This document shows positions 33,503-42,286 of a stretch of DNA of 53,266 nucleotides, piece after piece (the stretch's first letter is position 1; every line of letters starts with the position of its first letter). The translations under genes were made by a program, and so were the position numbers. Source of the DNA: CAZAQS01 sp964486825 (GTDB lineage: Bacteria; Chloroflexota; Anaerolineae; Anaerolineales; UBA4823); assembly GCA_964486825.1 (NCBI GenBank), contig CAZAQS010000005.1:1-53266 (forward strand). The letters run 5' to 3'. The notes beneath the pieces were generated by a model. The model was given only the letters and a program-made list of their open reading frames with translations, searched no databases and had not been told where the DNA came from.

Positions 33503-35098
33503 TTATAGAGACAGGATAAACCCCTCCAGATCCTCAGCTTCGCAGCCGACCTGGACCTCGCCAACGCGGACTGGCAATGCAAGCAAGAGCTTACCGCCAG
33601 CGCGCTTCTTATCGCTCCACATGGCTCGATATACCGCGCCACGCTCCATCGAGGACGGGAATCTGGTGGGCAACCCCAGGCCGGACAAGGTTTGGGCCAG
33701 CCGTCCTGCCAGGCCGGCTTGCGCGGTTCCAACCCTCTCCGCCAGCCTGGCCTCCACTACCATCCCGATGGAAATCGCTTCACCATGGCGCAGCTCAAAG
33801 CCGGAAACCAGCTCGATTGCATGCCCGATGGTATGACCGAGGTTAAGGGAGGCCCGCCGGCCACCCTCGTAAGGGTCCTCCTGGATCACCTGGACTTTGA
33901 CTGCCATACTGCGGCGAACGACTTCCCCCCAATCCGCCTGGACAGCGCTCCAGCCGCCCGAACAGATATCGAAAAGCAAGGGGTCCCCAATCACACCGGA
34001 TTTGACCACCTCAGCCATACCCGAGCGGAGCTCACCTTCTGGCAGGCTGGAGAGCAGGTCTGTGTCAGCCAGGACGAGGCGAGGTGGGTGAAAAGCCCCC
34101 ACCAGGTTCTTGCCTTGCGGCAGGTCAACGGCGGTCTTGCCGCCCAGGCTGGCATCCGCCATCGCCAACAAAGTGGTGGGAACCGCAGCCCAGACAACGC
34201 CACGCAGATAAGTGGCCGCGGCAAAGCCCGCCAGGTCACCGACCACGCCCCCACCCAAAGCAACAACCGTGCTGCCTCGCTCCAATCCAACTTGAACGAA
34301 CGCTTCCCAGAGATAAGCAAGCGTGTCCAGGTTTTTATTGGCTTCTCCGGCTGGGATCAGGACCGGGTGTACAGGATATCCAGCCCTTTCGAGCGCAAGC
34401 GAAGCGCGGGGAGCGTACAATTCTGCAACAGTATCATCGCATACCAAGGCCACCGGCCCGCGCAAGCCGCTCGATAACAGGCGATCCCCAAGGCCATCTA
34501 AACCACCCGCCTGGACGAAGACGTCATACCCGCTGCCCATGCCGCGTACATGGAACCTGCCGGACCTCAATTGCAGCTCCCAGGCAGCCAGCTGGGGGTC
34601 CATTCCACTGACATCGACCTGGTGAAAAGAAGCATAATGCTCCTTACGTTGCTCGAGGAGCTCAGTGAGCCGGGTAGCGAGGATTTCTTGCGGGCTGGAG
34701 GCGCCCGGCTCCTCGAATAAGAGCGGTCGCTGTCCCACCTGGGTTTGCAGCCTTGCGATCAACCTGTCGACCGGCGCACTCAGACAAAGGATTTGCCCAC
34801 TCTGTTCGACGCGCGCCCGGTTCTCAGGATCGAGCAATGTCCCACCGCCCAGCGCCACAACCCCATTCACTTTACCGACCAGCAGATCCAGCATACGCAC
34901 CTCACGAGCGCGGAAACCTTGCTCACCCTCGATGGCGAAGATCTCGGCAACCGGCATTCCGGCATGGTTCTCGATCTCCTGGTCCAGGTCCCAGAACGGC
35001 CTGGATAGAGCTTCCGCTAGAGCGCGTCCAATGGTGCTCTTTCCGGAGCCAGGCGGGCCGTATAGGAAGATGGCGGTTGCTGGGGGTACAGGGTTCAT
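33503..35098 (-). CDS. aroKB: Fused shikimate kinase / 3-dehydroquinate synthase
   Basis: 531 residues. Residues about 1-170 are shikimate kinase: P-loop GPPGSGKSTIGRAL, FWDLDQEIE, EIFAIEGEQGFRARE, VALGGGTLLDPENR. Residues about 185-531 are dehydroquinate synthase: GEANKNLDTLAYLWE, VVALGGGVVGDLAGFAAATY, PTTLLAMADASLGGKTAVD, LNLGHTIGHAIE. The enzymes catalyse steps five and two of the pathway, so the fusion is not of consecutive activities. Its ATG overlaps the aroC stop (ATGA), implying translational coupling. Confidence 0.95.
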   Translation of the reverse strand: MNPVPPATAIFLYGPPGSGKSTIGRALAEALSRPFWDLDQEIENHAGMPVAEIFAIEGEQGFRAREVRMLDLLVGKVNGVVALGGGTLLDPENRARVEQSGQILCLSAPVDRLIARLQTQVGQRPLLFEEPGASSPQEILATRLTELLEQRKEHYASFHQVDVSGMDPQLAAWELQLRSGRFHVRGMGSGYDVFVQAGGLDGLGDRLLSSGLRGPVALVCDDTVAELYAPRASLALERAGYPVHPVLIPAGEANKNLDTLAYLWEAFVQVGLERGSTVVALGGGVVGDLAGFAAATYLRGVVWAAVPTTLLAMADASLGGKTAVDLPQGKNLVGAFHPPRLVLADTDLLSSLPEGELRSGMAEVVKSGVIGDPLLFDICSGGWSAVQADWGEVVRRSMAVKVQVIQEDPYEGGRRASLNLGHTIGHAIELVSGFELRHGEAISIGMVVEARLAERVGTAQAGLAGRLAQTLSGLGLPTRFPSSMERGAVYRAMWSDKKRAGGKLLLALPVRVGEVQVGCEAEDLEGFILSL

Positions 35099-36276
35099 GA
35101 CATCTCGTCCGGCCAGAATATATGCTCGCCGCCGTCCATTTTCAAATCCGACAGCCGCGCCCGGCGGAGCTCTTCAAAACGGGGCAGCATTTCATCCAGG
35201 GAGTCACCGCCCAGTTTTTCCAAAAGGGCATCCGCCAGGATAAATGCGACCATGGCTTCTACCACTACCACGGCTCGCGGCACCGGGCAGAAATCGGAGC
35301 GCTCGTAACGGGTGGGGACTTCCTGGCCGGTGGACAGGTCCACGGTCTGCTGAGGTGTAAGTGTAGTAGCAATGGGTTTCATGGCTGCCCTCAATAGCAA
35401 GGGTTGCCCGGTAGTAATACCACCTTCCAGACCGCCCGCCGAAAGACTGGCGCGGACCAGTTCCTCGCCTTCCAGGCGGATGCCATCTTGAGCCTGGGTG
35501 CCTGGAAGGCGAGATACATCGAACGCCCGGCCGATCTCTACCCCCTTAATAGCCTGGATGCTGAGCACAGCCGCGCCCAGGCGGGCTTCCAGGCGCCGGT
35601 CCCATTGGACATACGAACCCAGGCCTGGCGGCAGCCCCAAAGCCAGCACTTCGATCACCCCACCCAGGGTGTCGCGGTCGTGCATGGCCTGGCGGATACG
35701 GGCGCGCATGGCTTCGGCGGCTTGAGGTTCAGGACAGCGAACGTCGGTCTCTTCTGCCCGGCGACTGCGGTCCTGTATAGGTATGCTCTCCAGGGCTGCC
35801 TCAACCTGGTCGATGGAAGTCACATAACCTCCCACCTCAATCCCGAAACGTTCCAGGAAAGCTTTGGAAACAGCTCCCACGGCTACCCGGGCGGCTGTTT
35901 CTCTTGCAGAAGCGCGCTCCAGGGCGGGCCGTAAATCCCGGAAGCCATATTTGATGGCGCCCGTCAGGTCGGCATGGCCGGGACGTGGCGCGGTAAAGGC
36001 TGCCACCGGCCGGCCGCGCCACCTGGCATGATCCAGGTTCTCAATTTGAAGGGCAATTGGAGAGCCCGTGGTGACCCCTTCCATGACGCCGGAGAGGATG
36101 CGGGCAGAGTCTTTTTCGATCTTCATGCGCGCTCCCGCGCCAAACCCTTTTTGCCGGCGGGCAAGCTCCTCGTCGATCCTGGCGAGCGAGAGCGGCAGTC
36201 CGGCAGGCATGCCCTCCAGGATTGCCACCAGCGCCGGCCCGTGTGATTCACCAGAAGTGAGAAAACGCAAGCTCAT
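35095..36276 (-). CDS. aroC: Chorismate synthase
   Basis: 393 residues from the ATG at 36276. The frame is open to 36465, but that extension lies inside the aminotransferase gene and has no homologous content. Signatures: LTSGESHGPALVAILEG, RPGHADLTGAIKYG, ERASARETAARVAVGAVSKAFL, and GRGDVC-like regions. It converts EPSP to chorismate using reduced FMN. It overlaps the aminotransferase stop and the aroKB start by 4 bp each. Confidence 0.95.
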   Translation of the reverse strand: MSLRFLTSGESHGPALVAILEGMPAGLPLSLARIDEELARRQKGFGAGARMKIEKDSARILSGVMEGVTTGSPIALQIENLDHARWRGRPVAAFTAPRPGHADLTGAIKYGFRDLRPALERASARETAARVAVGAVSKAFLERFGIEVGGYVTSIDQVEAALESIPIQDRSRRAEETDVRCPEPQAAEAMRARIRQAMHDRDTLGGVIEVLALGLPPGLGSYVQWDRRLEARLGAAVLSIQAIKGVEIGRAFDVSRLPGTQAQDGIRLEGEELVRASLSAGGLEGGITTGQPLLLRAAMKPIATTLTPQQTVDLSTGQEVPTRYERSDFCPVPRAVVVVEAMVAFILADALLEKLGGDSLDEMLPRFEELRRARLSDLKMDGGEHIFWPDEMS

Positions 36277-37439
36277 CTTTGCATCCAGTTTTCTATGCGC
36301 TGCATCGCCTGAGCGGTACGCTCGAGAGAGGCGGTCAATGCGATGCGGACGAAGCCCTCCCCATGAGTGCCAAATACTGTCCCTGGAGTCAGGCTGACCT
36401 GGGCGTTGTCCAGGACCGCAGCCGCGAAATCGACAGCCTTCCAACCCTTCGGAACCGGGCACCATACGTAGAGCGAGGCCAGGGGGAGTGCAGGAGCCAG
36501 GCCTATTCGTTTCAACGAGTCCAGAACCAGGTCGCGCCGCCGGGCATAGACGGCGTTGCGTTCGTCCAGCCAGGCCTGGTCACCATTCATGGCAGCTTCA
36601 GCGGCTTTCAAGATGGGTAAGAAGTGGCTACTATCAGCATGGGTTTTGAGAATGGACAGGCTTCGCAGGGCGGCCCGGTTGCCCAGGGCTGCGCCTACTC
36701 GCCAGCCGGCCATATTATGGGATTTTGACAGGGTATTGAATTCTACCGCCAGATCAAGCGCACCCGGTGCTTGCAAGATGCTTGGGGCCTGGTAACCGTC
36801 ATAAGTCACCTGGGCATAAGCCGCATCGTGGCAGACGAGCAGTCCGTAGCGATCGGCAAAGTCCAGCGCCTCTGTGAAGAAGCCAGGTGGTGCAACGGCA
36901 GCTGTGGGGTTGCCCGGGTAGTTCAACCAGAGCAACCTCGCTCGCGAGAGAACTGAAGGCGGGAGGGACTGGAAATCGGGTAAGTATCCTGCTCCGGGGA
37001 GCAAGGGCATAAAATAGGTCTCAGCGCCGGCAAAGTGAGCGCCTATGCTATAGGTAGGATAAGCCGGATCGGGGACTAAAACAACATCCCCGGGCTCCAG
37101 CAAAGCCATGGAAAGGTGAAATATGCCTTCTTTCGAACCCATCAAGGGAACGATTTCCTCTTCCACATCCAGGCTGACGTTGTATAAGCGCCGGTACATA
37201 TCCGCCCAGGCGCGTCGCAGCGCCAGCGGGCCGTTATGGGACACGTAACCGTGAGCGTGAGGATCGCCTGCCGAACTGGCTAAAGCATCGATAATCGGAG
37301 AAGCGGGCGGCAGATCTGGCGATCCAACATCCAGGCGGATCACATCACAACCGGAAGCCTGCAGGGCGGAGACCTTGGTGTTCAGGGAGGCAAAAAATTG
37401 GGGCGCCAATTGGGCCATTCGCTGAGTTGAGGTTTTCAT
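36273..37439 (-). CDS. Class I/II PLP aminotransferase, probable aromatic aminotransferase
   Basis: 388 residues, fold type I. The PLP-binding lysine is in NTLSKSHNMAGWRVG; LNYPGNPTAAVAPPGF holds the conserved Asn/Pro, and FVRIALTA the substrate arginine. It resembles the LL-diaminopimelate/aspartate aminotransferase group. Its place between aroE and aroC makes transamination of phenylpyruvate, hydroxyphenylpyruvate or prephenate the likely job; this is inference from context. Its start lies 31 bp after the aroE stop. Confidence 0.85.
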   Translation of the reverse strand: MKTSTQRMAQLAPQFFASLNTKVSALQASGCDVIRLDVGSPDLPPASPIIDALASSAGDPHAHGYVSHNGPLALRRAWADMYRRLYNVSLDVEEEIVPLMGSKEGIFHLSMALLEPGDVVLVPDPAYPTYSIGAHFAGAETYFMPLLPGAGYLPDFQSLPPSVLSRARLLWLNYPGNPTAAVAPPGFFTEALDFADRYGLLVCHDAAYAQVTYDGYQAPSILQAPGALDLAVEFNTLSKSHNMAGWRVGAALGNRAALRSLSILKTHADSSHFLPILKAAEAAMNGDQAWLDERNAVYARRRDLVLDSLKRIGLAPALPLASLYVWCPVPKGWKAVDFAAAVLDNAQVSLTPGTVFGTHGEGFVRIALTASLERTAQAMQRIENWMQR

Positions 37440-37470
37440 ACATTCTTGTCCTTACCAGAGCTCAAAAAGG

Positions 37471-38379
37471 TCATACCGGACCTGGCGACTCTGTATGGGA
37501 GAGAGAGGCAACTGCCGCCTCCCACATGCGTTCACGAGGCGCGGGAAGGTTCGTCCAGCATTCGAAAGAAAGAGCGGCCTGCTCAACCAGCATGCCCAGA
37601 CCGTTGGTAGCCTCCAATCCTGCAGAACGGGCGGCTTTGACCAGGACCGTCTCAGCTGGATTGTAAACCATATCGTAAAATATTGCTTGCGGGGGGAAGG
37701 GCGTATCAGCTGGCCAGGGCGTCTCATGGGGATTGGGATGCATGCCAACCGGCGTGGCATTGATGACCAGTTCACAAGCTGGAAGGCGCTTCAGCACGGC
37801 CGGCTCAAGCGGCTGCGCAGTAAGCGATCGTGAACCACTGCTTGTCCACCGCGCCAGGTCATCGGCAAGCTGGTAGGCAGAACCTATCCGGCGGGCAGCC
37901 ACGTAAACCTGCCAGCCCGCTTGAAGCAGAGCGTAAACAGCAGCCCGGGCAGCCCCACCTGCTCCCAGAACGAGGGCAGTTCCAACCCTGCCATCAATCC
38001 CGTATAGGCGTTGCAGATCGTTCATAAAAGCAGGCGCATCGCTATTGTCTCCAAGCAGCCGATCATTTACCCGGTAGATCAAGTTGACCGCCCCAACCCC
38101 TTCAGCGGAACCGGAAAGGCCGTCCAGCATAGGCACAACGGATCGTTTATGAGGGATAGTCACGTTCAGCCCATGCAAGTCTCCCTGGCGCAGGCGTTGG
38201 AGGTGCGCTTCCAAAGCCTGCCTGCCCGCGGGAAGGGGCGGCGCAGGGTACAGGGCATACTCTCCATCCAGGTCCCAGGCTTCCAGCGCAGCCCTATGGA
38301 TGGCAGGAGACAGGCTATGACCCACCGGCCACCCAAGCAGGCCAAAATGATAACCTGAGGAGCCCGCCGTTCTACCCAT
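37471..38379 (-). CDS. aroE: Shikimate dehydrogenase
   Basis: 302 residues. Shikimate-binding GWPVGHSLSPAIHRAAL, catalytic lysine in NVTIPHKRSV, aspartate in LGDNSDAPAF, NADP-binding VLGAGGAARAAVYAL and INATPVGMHPN. It reduces 3-dehydroshikimate with NADPH. It starts 8 bp inside the end of aroA. The length is slightly above the usual 270-290, from a longer N-terminus and loops. Confidence 0.95.
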   Translation of the reverse strand: MGRTAGSSGYHFGLLGWPVGHSLSPAIHRAALEAWDLDGEYALYPAPPLPAGRQALEAHLQRLRQGDLHGLNVTIPHKRSVVPMLDGLSGSAEGVGAVNLIYRVNDRLLGDNSDAPAFMNDLQRLYGIDGRVGTALVLGAGGAARAAVYALLQAGWQVYVAARRIGSAYQLADDLARWTSSGSRSLTAQPLEPAVLKRLPACELVINATPVGMHPNPHETPWPADTPFPPQAIFYDMVYNPAETVLVKAARSAGLEATNGLGMLVEQAALSFECWTNLPAPRERMWEAAVASLSHTESPGPV

Positions 38380-39700
38380 CTATGACTACCTTTGCTCCCA
38401 GATGACCCAGGGCTGAGATGAATCCAGGCCAGGATTCAGAGATGATCTCAGCGCCCTCAACCACCAAAGGAGCTGTGGTTGCCAGGCCTGCCACAGTGAA
38501 GGCCATCCCCAGGCGGTGGTCACCGAGAGCGGCAACCCTCCCGCCCAGGAGTTGGGTCCCCCCCTGGAGACGGTAGCCTGCAGGACTTTCCTGGATATCG
38601 ACTCCTAAGGACCTCAATTGAGAACAGATGGCTGAGATTCGGTCCGATTCCTTATGGCGGAGCTCGGCAGCATCCGTAACGAAAGTTACGCCATGCGCAT
38701 AAGCTGCTGCGATTGTGAATGCCGGGAACTCATCGATCATGCCCACTACCCGCGGGGCGGCAACACAGGTTCCCTTCAAGGAGCTGTGCCGGATGGTAAG
38801 GTCGCCAATAGGCTCCCGCGCCCGCTCACCCTTTGGATCGATGCGAATATCAGCCCCCATCTCCAACAAGGCATTCAACAGGCCGGTGCGGGTGGGATTC
38901 AAACCGACTCCACGCAGGATGATTTCTGACCCGGGTGAAATAAGCGCCGCAACGATCAGGAAGGCAGCCGAGGAGAAATCTCCGGGCAAGGTTGTGCGCA
39001 ATGGGGTAAGACGGCCAGGACCAGGTGGAGTAAGCCGGACGGTGGCGCCATTCTTTGAGAGGCTGCTCTCCACCTGCACGCCCATGTCCCCCAACATCCG
39101 CTCGGTATGGTCGCGGGAGAGGACCGGCTCTGTAAACTTTGAGGGGCCATGCGCGGATAACGCTGCCAGCAACAAGCAGGTTTTGACTTGAGCACTCGCG
39201 ACAGGCGATACGTAGTCGAGGGGCTGGAGTTTTTCACCCAATGGGCGCCCTTCCAGGCGCAGAGGCGCCACACCTCCGTCGCCCGATTCGATCCTGAGAC
39301 CCATTTCTCGCAAGGGATCAATTATACGATTCATCGGGCGGCGACGTAAACCCGCTGTGCCATCCAACACAGCCGGGAGACCTGCAGCCGCCAGGGCGCC
39401 GGCTAATAAGCGCAAGGTCGTTGCGGAATTACCGCATTCGAGCGGAGTAACCGGGGTCATCAATCCGTCAATGCCGGCCCCGCTCACCTTCAGAGTTGTG
39501 CCTTCCAACTCCCAAGCGACTCCCAGGCCAGACAACGCCCCCAGCAAAGCCCGCGTCACACCGGCAACAAGGAAATTATCAATTACGCTCTGCCCGTCTG
39601 CCAGGGCAGCAAATAAGGCGGCGCGGTGTGAAAGAGATTTATCCCCCGGCAAAATCAGCTCCCCGCGCAATGGAAAACCGGGAGAAACAGTCAGGTTCAA
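38372..39700 (-). CDS. aroA: EPSP synthase (3-phosphoshikimate 1-carboxyvinyltransferase)
   Basis: 442 residues from a TTG at 39700 that overlaps the tyrA stop as TTGA, with GGAG 7 nt upstream. The frame runs open to 40195, but that part is the antiphase of tyrA. Signatures: LILPGDKSLSHRAALFAALA, ECGNSATTLRLLAG, DGTAGLRRRPMNRIIDPLREMG, and a C-terminal KESDRI. The GDKS.SHR and RPM..I..PLREMG wording and Ala at the position of E. coli Gly96 (GNSATT) point to the class II type, often less sensitive to glyphosate. Confidence 0.94.
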   Translation of the reverse strand: MNLTVSPGFPLRGELILPGDKSLSHRAALFAALADGQSVIDNFLVAGVTRALLGALSGLGVAWELEGTTLKVSGAGIDGLMTPVTPLECGNSATTLRLLAGALAAAGLPAVLDGTAGLRRRPMNRIIDPLREMGLRIESGDGGVAPLRLEGRPLGEKLQPLDYVSPVASAQVKTCLLLAALSAHGPSKFTEPVLSRDHTERMLGDMGVQVESSLSKNGATVRLTPPGPGRLTPLRTTLPGDFSSAAFLIVAALISPGSEIILRGVGLNPTRTGLLNALLEMGADIRIDPKGERAREPIGDLTIRHSSLKGTCVAAPRVVGMIDEFPAFTIAAAYAHGVTFVTDAAELRHKESDRISAICSQLRSLGVDIQESPAGYRLQGGTQLLGGRVAALGDHRLGMAFTVAGLATTAPLVVEGAEIISESWPGFISALGHLGAKVVIDG

Positions 39701-40593
39701 TGCCCCGCTCCAGTCCCAGCCGCCTCCAGCAGCCCCTGCCGCCGGTTTGTGCCTGACTCCAGCAATTGCTGGAGGGCTGCCTGGTCTCCCCCTGCCAGGT
39801 AACTCTCGAATAAGTCCAGCTCCAGACGGAAATCTGCCAGAGCCGAAAGCAGTTCGGAGCGATTGGTCATCAAGATATCCAGCATGACGGAAGTTGGGGT
39901 AGAGGCAACCCGGGTGGTGCTCCGGAAACCAGGACCTACCAGGGTCGAGGCGCCAGGAGGTGTAATGGAAGCCAGCAGATTGGCCAGGATATATGGAAAA
40001 TGGCTGGTGCGGGCTGTCAACAGGTCGTGTGTGTGCGGGTCCAACCATACCGGTCGAGCACCCAATGCATGCACCAATTGTTCTACCAATCGATATGCTC
40101 GGGCTGAGGTGTGGGGGAGGGCGGTCAAGGCAAAAGGAGCGTCTTGAAACAATCCGGGCCCGGCATTGGCAAAGGAGGTGCTTTCCTTGCCACACATCGG
40201 GTGGCCTCCGATGGGATCGAAACGCTCGGGAAGACCTGCCATGGCCTGCACGATTTGGGATTTGGTCGAGCCCAGGTCCAGGACCACAGCTGGACCTGGA
40301 TGCAAAGCTGGCAGTTCCTCGATCAGTTGCAGGATTGCGCCCACTGGTGCAGCTAAAATGAGCAGGTCAGACTGTGGCAATATCCGGCGAGGGTCTGGTG
40401 AAGCATGCTCGACAACGCCTCTCTCCAATGCAAGCCGTAAGACCTGTTCGTCGGGATCCACACCCAGCAGGGCTGTGCAGTGGCCTTTCAAGTCCATGGC
40501 CAAGGAAGCGCCCATCAAACCCAGTCCAAGCACAGCCACGCGTGCCTGGCTGAGAGAATCAGGCTGGGAGGTAGAAAGGTTAAGACGGTCCAT
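39697..40593 (-). CDS. tyrA: Prephenate dehydrogenase
   Basis: 298 residues. NAD-binding VAVLGLGLMGASLAMDL, LDLGSTKSQIVQAM, catalytic-histidine region GGHPMCGKE, and HTHDLLTARTSHFPYILA. It oxidatively decarboxylates prephenate to 4-hydroxyphenylpyruvate (or arogenate to tyrosine; specificity is not resolvable). There is no C-terminal ACT domain, so feedback control must lie elsewhere. It lies 9 bp after the DAHP synthase and 4 bp overlapping aroA. Confidence 0.93.
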   Translation of the reverse strand: MDRLNLSTSQPDSLSQARVAVLGLGLMGASLAMDLKGHCTALLGVDPDEQVLRLALERGVVEHASPDPRRILPQSDLLILAAPVGAILQLIEELPALHPGPAVVLDLGSTKSQIVQAMAGLPERFDPIGGHPMCGKESTSFANAGPGLFQDAPFALTALPHTSARAYRLVEQLVHALGARPVWLDPHTHDLLTARTSHFPYILANLLASITPPGASTLVGPGFRSTTRVASTPTSVMLDILMTNRSELLSALADFRLELDLFESYLAGGDQAALQQLLESGTNRRQGLLEAAGTGAGH

Positions 40594-40602
40594 GGATACC
40601 CT

Positions 40603-41655
40603 TCATGTTTGCATGCTTGCACCCACCGGCACGGGCAGCGGGGCTACCTTGCGACCTACCGCTTCGGCGATGGCGCGCACTTCGCTTACCATCTGAGCGA
40701 AACGCTCCGGCTTGAGCGACTGCTCTCCATCGGAGAAGGCATCAGCCGGATTCTGGTGGACTTCGACGATCAAGCCATCTGCTCCGGCAGCGATCCCCGC
40801 CCGGGCGATCGCATGCACGTATTCCCAATGTCCTGTACTATGGCTTGGGTCCAATAGTACCGGCAGATGGGTAAGTGATTTTAACACGGGGATAGCGTTG
40901 ATATCCGTAGTATTACGAGTAGAAGTCTCGAAGGTGCGAATGCCGCGCTCGCACAGCATAACCCTACGGTTACCATGAGAAAGGATATACTCAGCAGCCA
41001 TCAGAAGCTCTTCTACAGTGGCCATCAGGCCGCGTTTGAGCAGGACGGAGTGCTGGCTCTCACCGACTGCGTGCAGCAGGGAATAATTTTGCATATTGCG
41101 CGCCCCGATCTGCAAGACATCGGCATAGCGAGTCATCAGGCTGATCTGCTCCGGGGACATGATCTCCGTGACAATTGGCATGCCGGTCTCCTGGCGAGCT
41201 TCTGCCAGCATGACCAATCCGGCCTCGCCCAAACCCTGGAAGGAGTAAGGGGAAGTACGTGGCTTGAAGGCTCCCCCACGCAGAGCGTGTGCGCCGGCTT
41301 CCCGCACTGCGTGAGCTATCTCCATAAGCTGTGAGCGGCTTTCCACAGAACACGGACCGGCTATTATGACGACCTCGTTCCCCCCCACTCCGACCCCATC
41401 CAGGGGGAAGATGGAATTATCCGGCTGGAATTCTCGGGAAGTAAGCTTGTACGGACGAGATATAGGCACGACCCTGTCCACCCCCGGCAGGTATAGGAAT
41501 TGGGCCTCGTTTACATGCCTGCGATCACCGACGACACCGATAACAGTACGCTCCACCCCCTGAGAGAGATGACCCTGTAGTCCGAAGGATTCAACCTTCT
41601 CGACAACAGAAGTAATCTGTTCAGTGGTGGCGTCACTACGCATTATGATCATCAT
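40603..41655 (-). CDS. aroF: 3-Deoxy-7-phosphoheptulonate (DAHP) synthase, class I-beta
   Basis: 350 residues. A ferredoxin-like regulatory domain (about residues 1-85: MIIMRSDATTEQI, VIGVVGD) precedes the TIM-barrel KDO8PS-like catalytic domain: IIAGPCSVESRSQL, LRGGAFKPRTSPYSFQG, LLKRGL, DPSHSTGH. In the Thermotoga-type enzyme the N-terminal domain mediates Phe/Tyr feedback. First committed step, condensing PEP with erythrose 4-phosphate. Overlaps the chorismate mutase stop by 4 bp. Confidence 0.95.
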   Translation of the reverse strand: MMIIMRSDATTEQITSVVEKVESFGLQGHLSQGVERTVIGVVGDRRHVNEAQFLYLPGVDRVVPISRPYKLTSREFQPDNSIFPLDGVGVGGNEVVIIAGPCSVESRSQLMEIAHAVREAGAHALRGGAFKPRTSPYSFQGLGEAGLVMLAEARQETGMPIVTEIMSPEQISLMTRYADVLQIGARNMQNYSLLHAVGESQHSVLLKRGLMATVEELLMAAEYILSHGNRRVMLCERGIRTFETSTRNTTDINAIPVLKSLTHLPVLLDPSHSTGHWEYVHAIARAGIAAGADGLIVEVHQNPADAFSDGEQSLKPERFAQMVSEVRAIAEAVGRKVAPLPVPVGASMQT

Positions 41656-42050
41656 GATGTTTTTTCCTTTATTATCGATAATGTTTGGGGAGATAAGTCA
41701 GGCCGCAGCCGGGCGGCGTCACCGATATACAAATGTTGGATAGCAGACTGCGGTAGCTCTGTATTCCAGTGCAGGAGAACACGGATGCATCCCGGCAGGC
41801 TACCCGGTACGGGTATTTCCCTGGAGCATAGCATGGGCACCTGCGTCCAACCCATACCGCGAGCTGCTTCCGCCGGGTAGGCAGCATCCAGATCCTCTGT
41901 AAGCGTAAAAAAAGCGCTGGCAAGGTCTTCGCTATGCAGGTCTGGATTAGCCTCCAGGATGGCCACCAATAATTCCTGGGTGGCATCCAGGATCGCTTGA
42001 GGCTGGTTATCGCAGACAGTAATAGCTCCACGAACTCCTCGAATCGGCAT
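41652..42050 (-). CDS. aroH: Chorismate mutase, AroH type
   Basis: 132 residues from the ATG at 42050, which has AAAGGAGG 8 nt upstream. Signature residues of the trimeric B. subtilis-type enzyme are present: RGVRGAITV near the start (Arg), ARGMGWTQVPMLCSRE (Glu region), CIRVLLHWNT (Arg) and HLYIGDAARLRPDL (Tyr). It converts chorismate to prephenate. It is the first structural gene after the attenuator, so it and the whole operon are under leader control. Confidence 0.93.
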   Translation of the reverse strand: MPIRGVRGAITVCDNQPQAILDATQELLVAILEANPDLHSEDLASAFFTLTEDLDAAYPAEAARGMGWTQVPMLCSREIPVPGSLPGCIRVLLHWNTELPQSAIQHLYIGDAARLRPDLSPQTLSIIKEKTS

Positions 42051-42071
42051 CGGTCGCACCTCCTTTGGAAA

Positions 42072-42104
42072 ATAAACAAAAACGCGAGACCGTTGGTCTC
42101 GCGT
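42072..42104 (-). terminator. Attenuator terminator of the aro operon
   Basis: Read leftward: ACGCGAGACC, loop AAC, GGTCTCGCGT, then TTTTGTTT. The stem is 10 bp and perfect, and ends about 20 nt before the aroH start codon. The leader segment GGCTGTTGG (complement of 42143-42151) can pair with CCAACGGTC (complement of 42088-42096), 9 bp with two G-U, which would prevent this hairpin. Confidence 0.85.
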
Positions 42105-42132
42105 CGGGGTTTTTAGATCGTCTTATGCCCGC

Positions 42133-42210
42133 TTAAGCGCCGCCAACAGCCACCGGGGTCCGGTCGCCAAAATAATAAGCGGCAAAATAAAAGCGGGTGA
42201 AAGATAACAT
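42133..42210 (-). CDS. Phe/Tyr-rich leader peptide of the aro operon
   Basis: 25 codons plus TAA. Phe at positions 4, 7, 9 and 14 and Tyr at 8, 12 and 13: seven aromatic codons between residues 4 and 14, then GDRTPVAVGGA. This is the composition expected of a phe/tyr attenuation leader. It lies between a good promoter and an intrinsic terminator. A weak point is the lack of an obvious ribosome-binding site before the ATG at 42210. The codons for Val-Ala-Val-Gly form the strand that could pair with the terminator, and a ribosome reaching the stop codon would cover it. Confidence 0.75.
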   Translation of the reverse strand: MLSFTRFYFAAYYFGDRTPVAVGGA

Positions 42211-42257
42211 GGGTAGTTGTTTTTTACTCTATTTATGATCCAGTTTTAATTTGCGCA

Positions 42258-42286
42258 AGTTTATCCCAATTAACGGAATTCGTCAA
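42258..42286 (-). promoter_or_regulatory. Promoter of the aro operon
   Basis: Read leftward: TTGACG (42286-42281), 17 bp, TAAACT (42263-42258). The -35 matches consensus at five of six positions and the spacing is ideal. Expected start near 42251, about 40 nt before the leader peptide. Confidence 0.75.

Noticed and set aside
33692..34477. 261-codon frame antisense to aroKB
   Set aside because: It is a shadow of a GC-rich gene; the opposite strand carries the intact synthase motifs.
36277..36465. 63-codon N-terminal extension of the aroC frame
   Set aside because: It lies inside the aminotransferase gene. Chorismate synthase begins at MSLRFLTSGESHG, and the ATG at 36276 gives the normal 4-bp overlap.
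38671..38690. GTAACG/CGTTAC-like palindrome within aroA
   Set aside because: It is inside coding sequence, is an inverted rather than direct repeat, and has no -10 at 9 nt, so it is not a further member of the triple-repeat set.
39701..40195. 165-codon N-terminal extension of the aroA frame
   Set aside because: It lies in another frame of tyrA, shows no EPSP synthase content, and a TTG with a ribosome-binding site overlaps the tyrA stop at 39700.
41672..42079. Long leftward frame overlapping aroH in another phase
   Set aside because: Its translation has no family features; the overlapping frame encodes a full AroH chorismate mutase.
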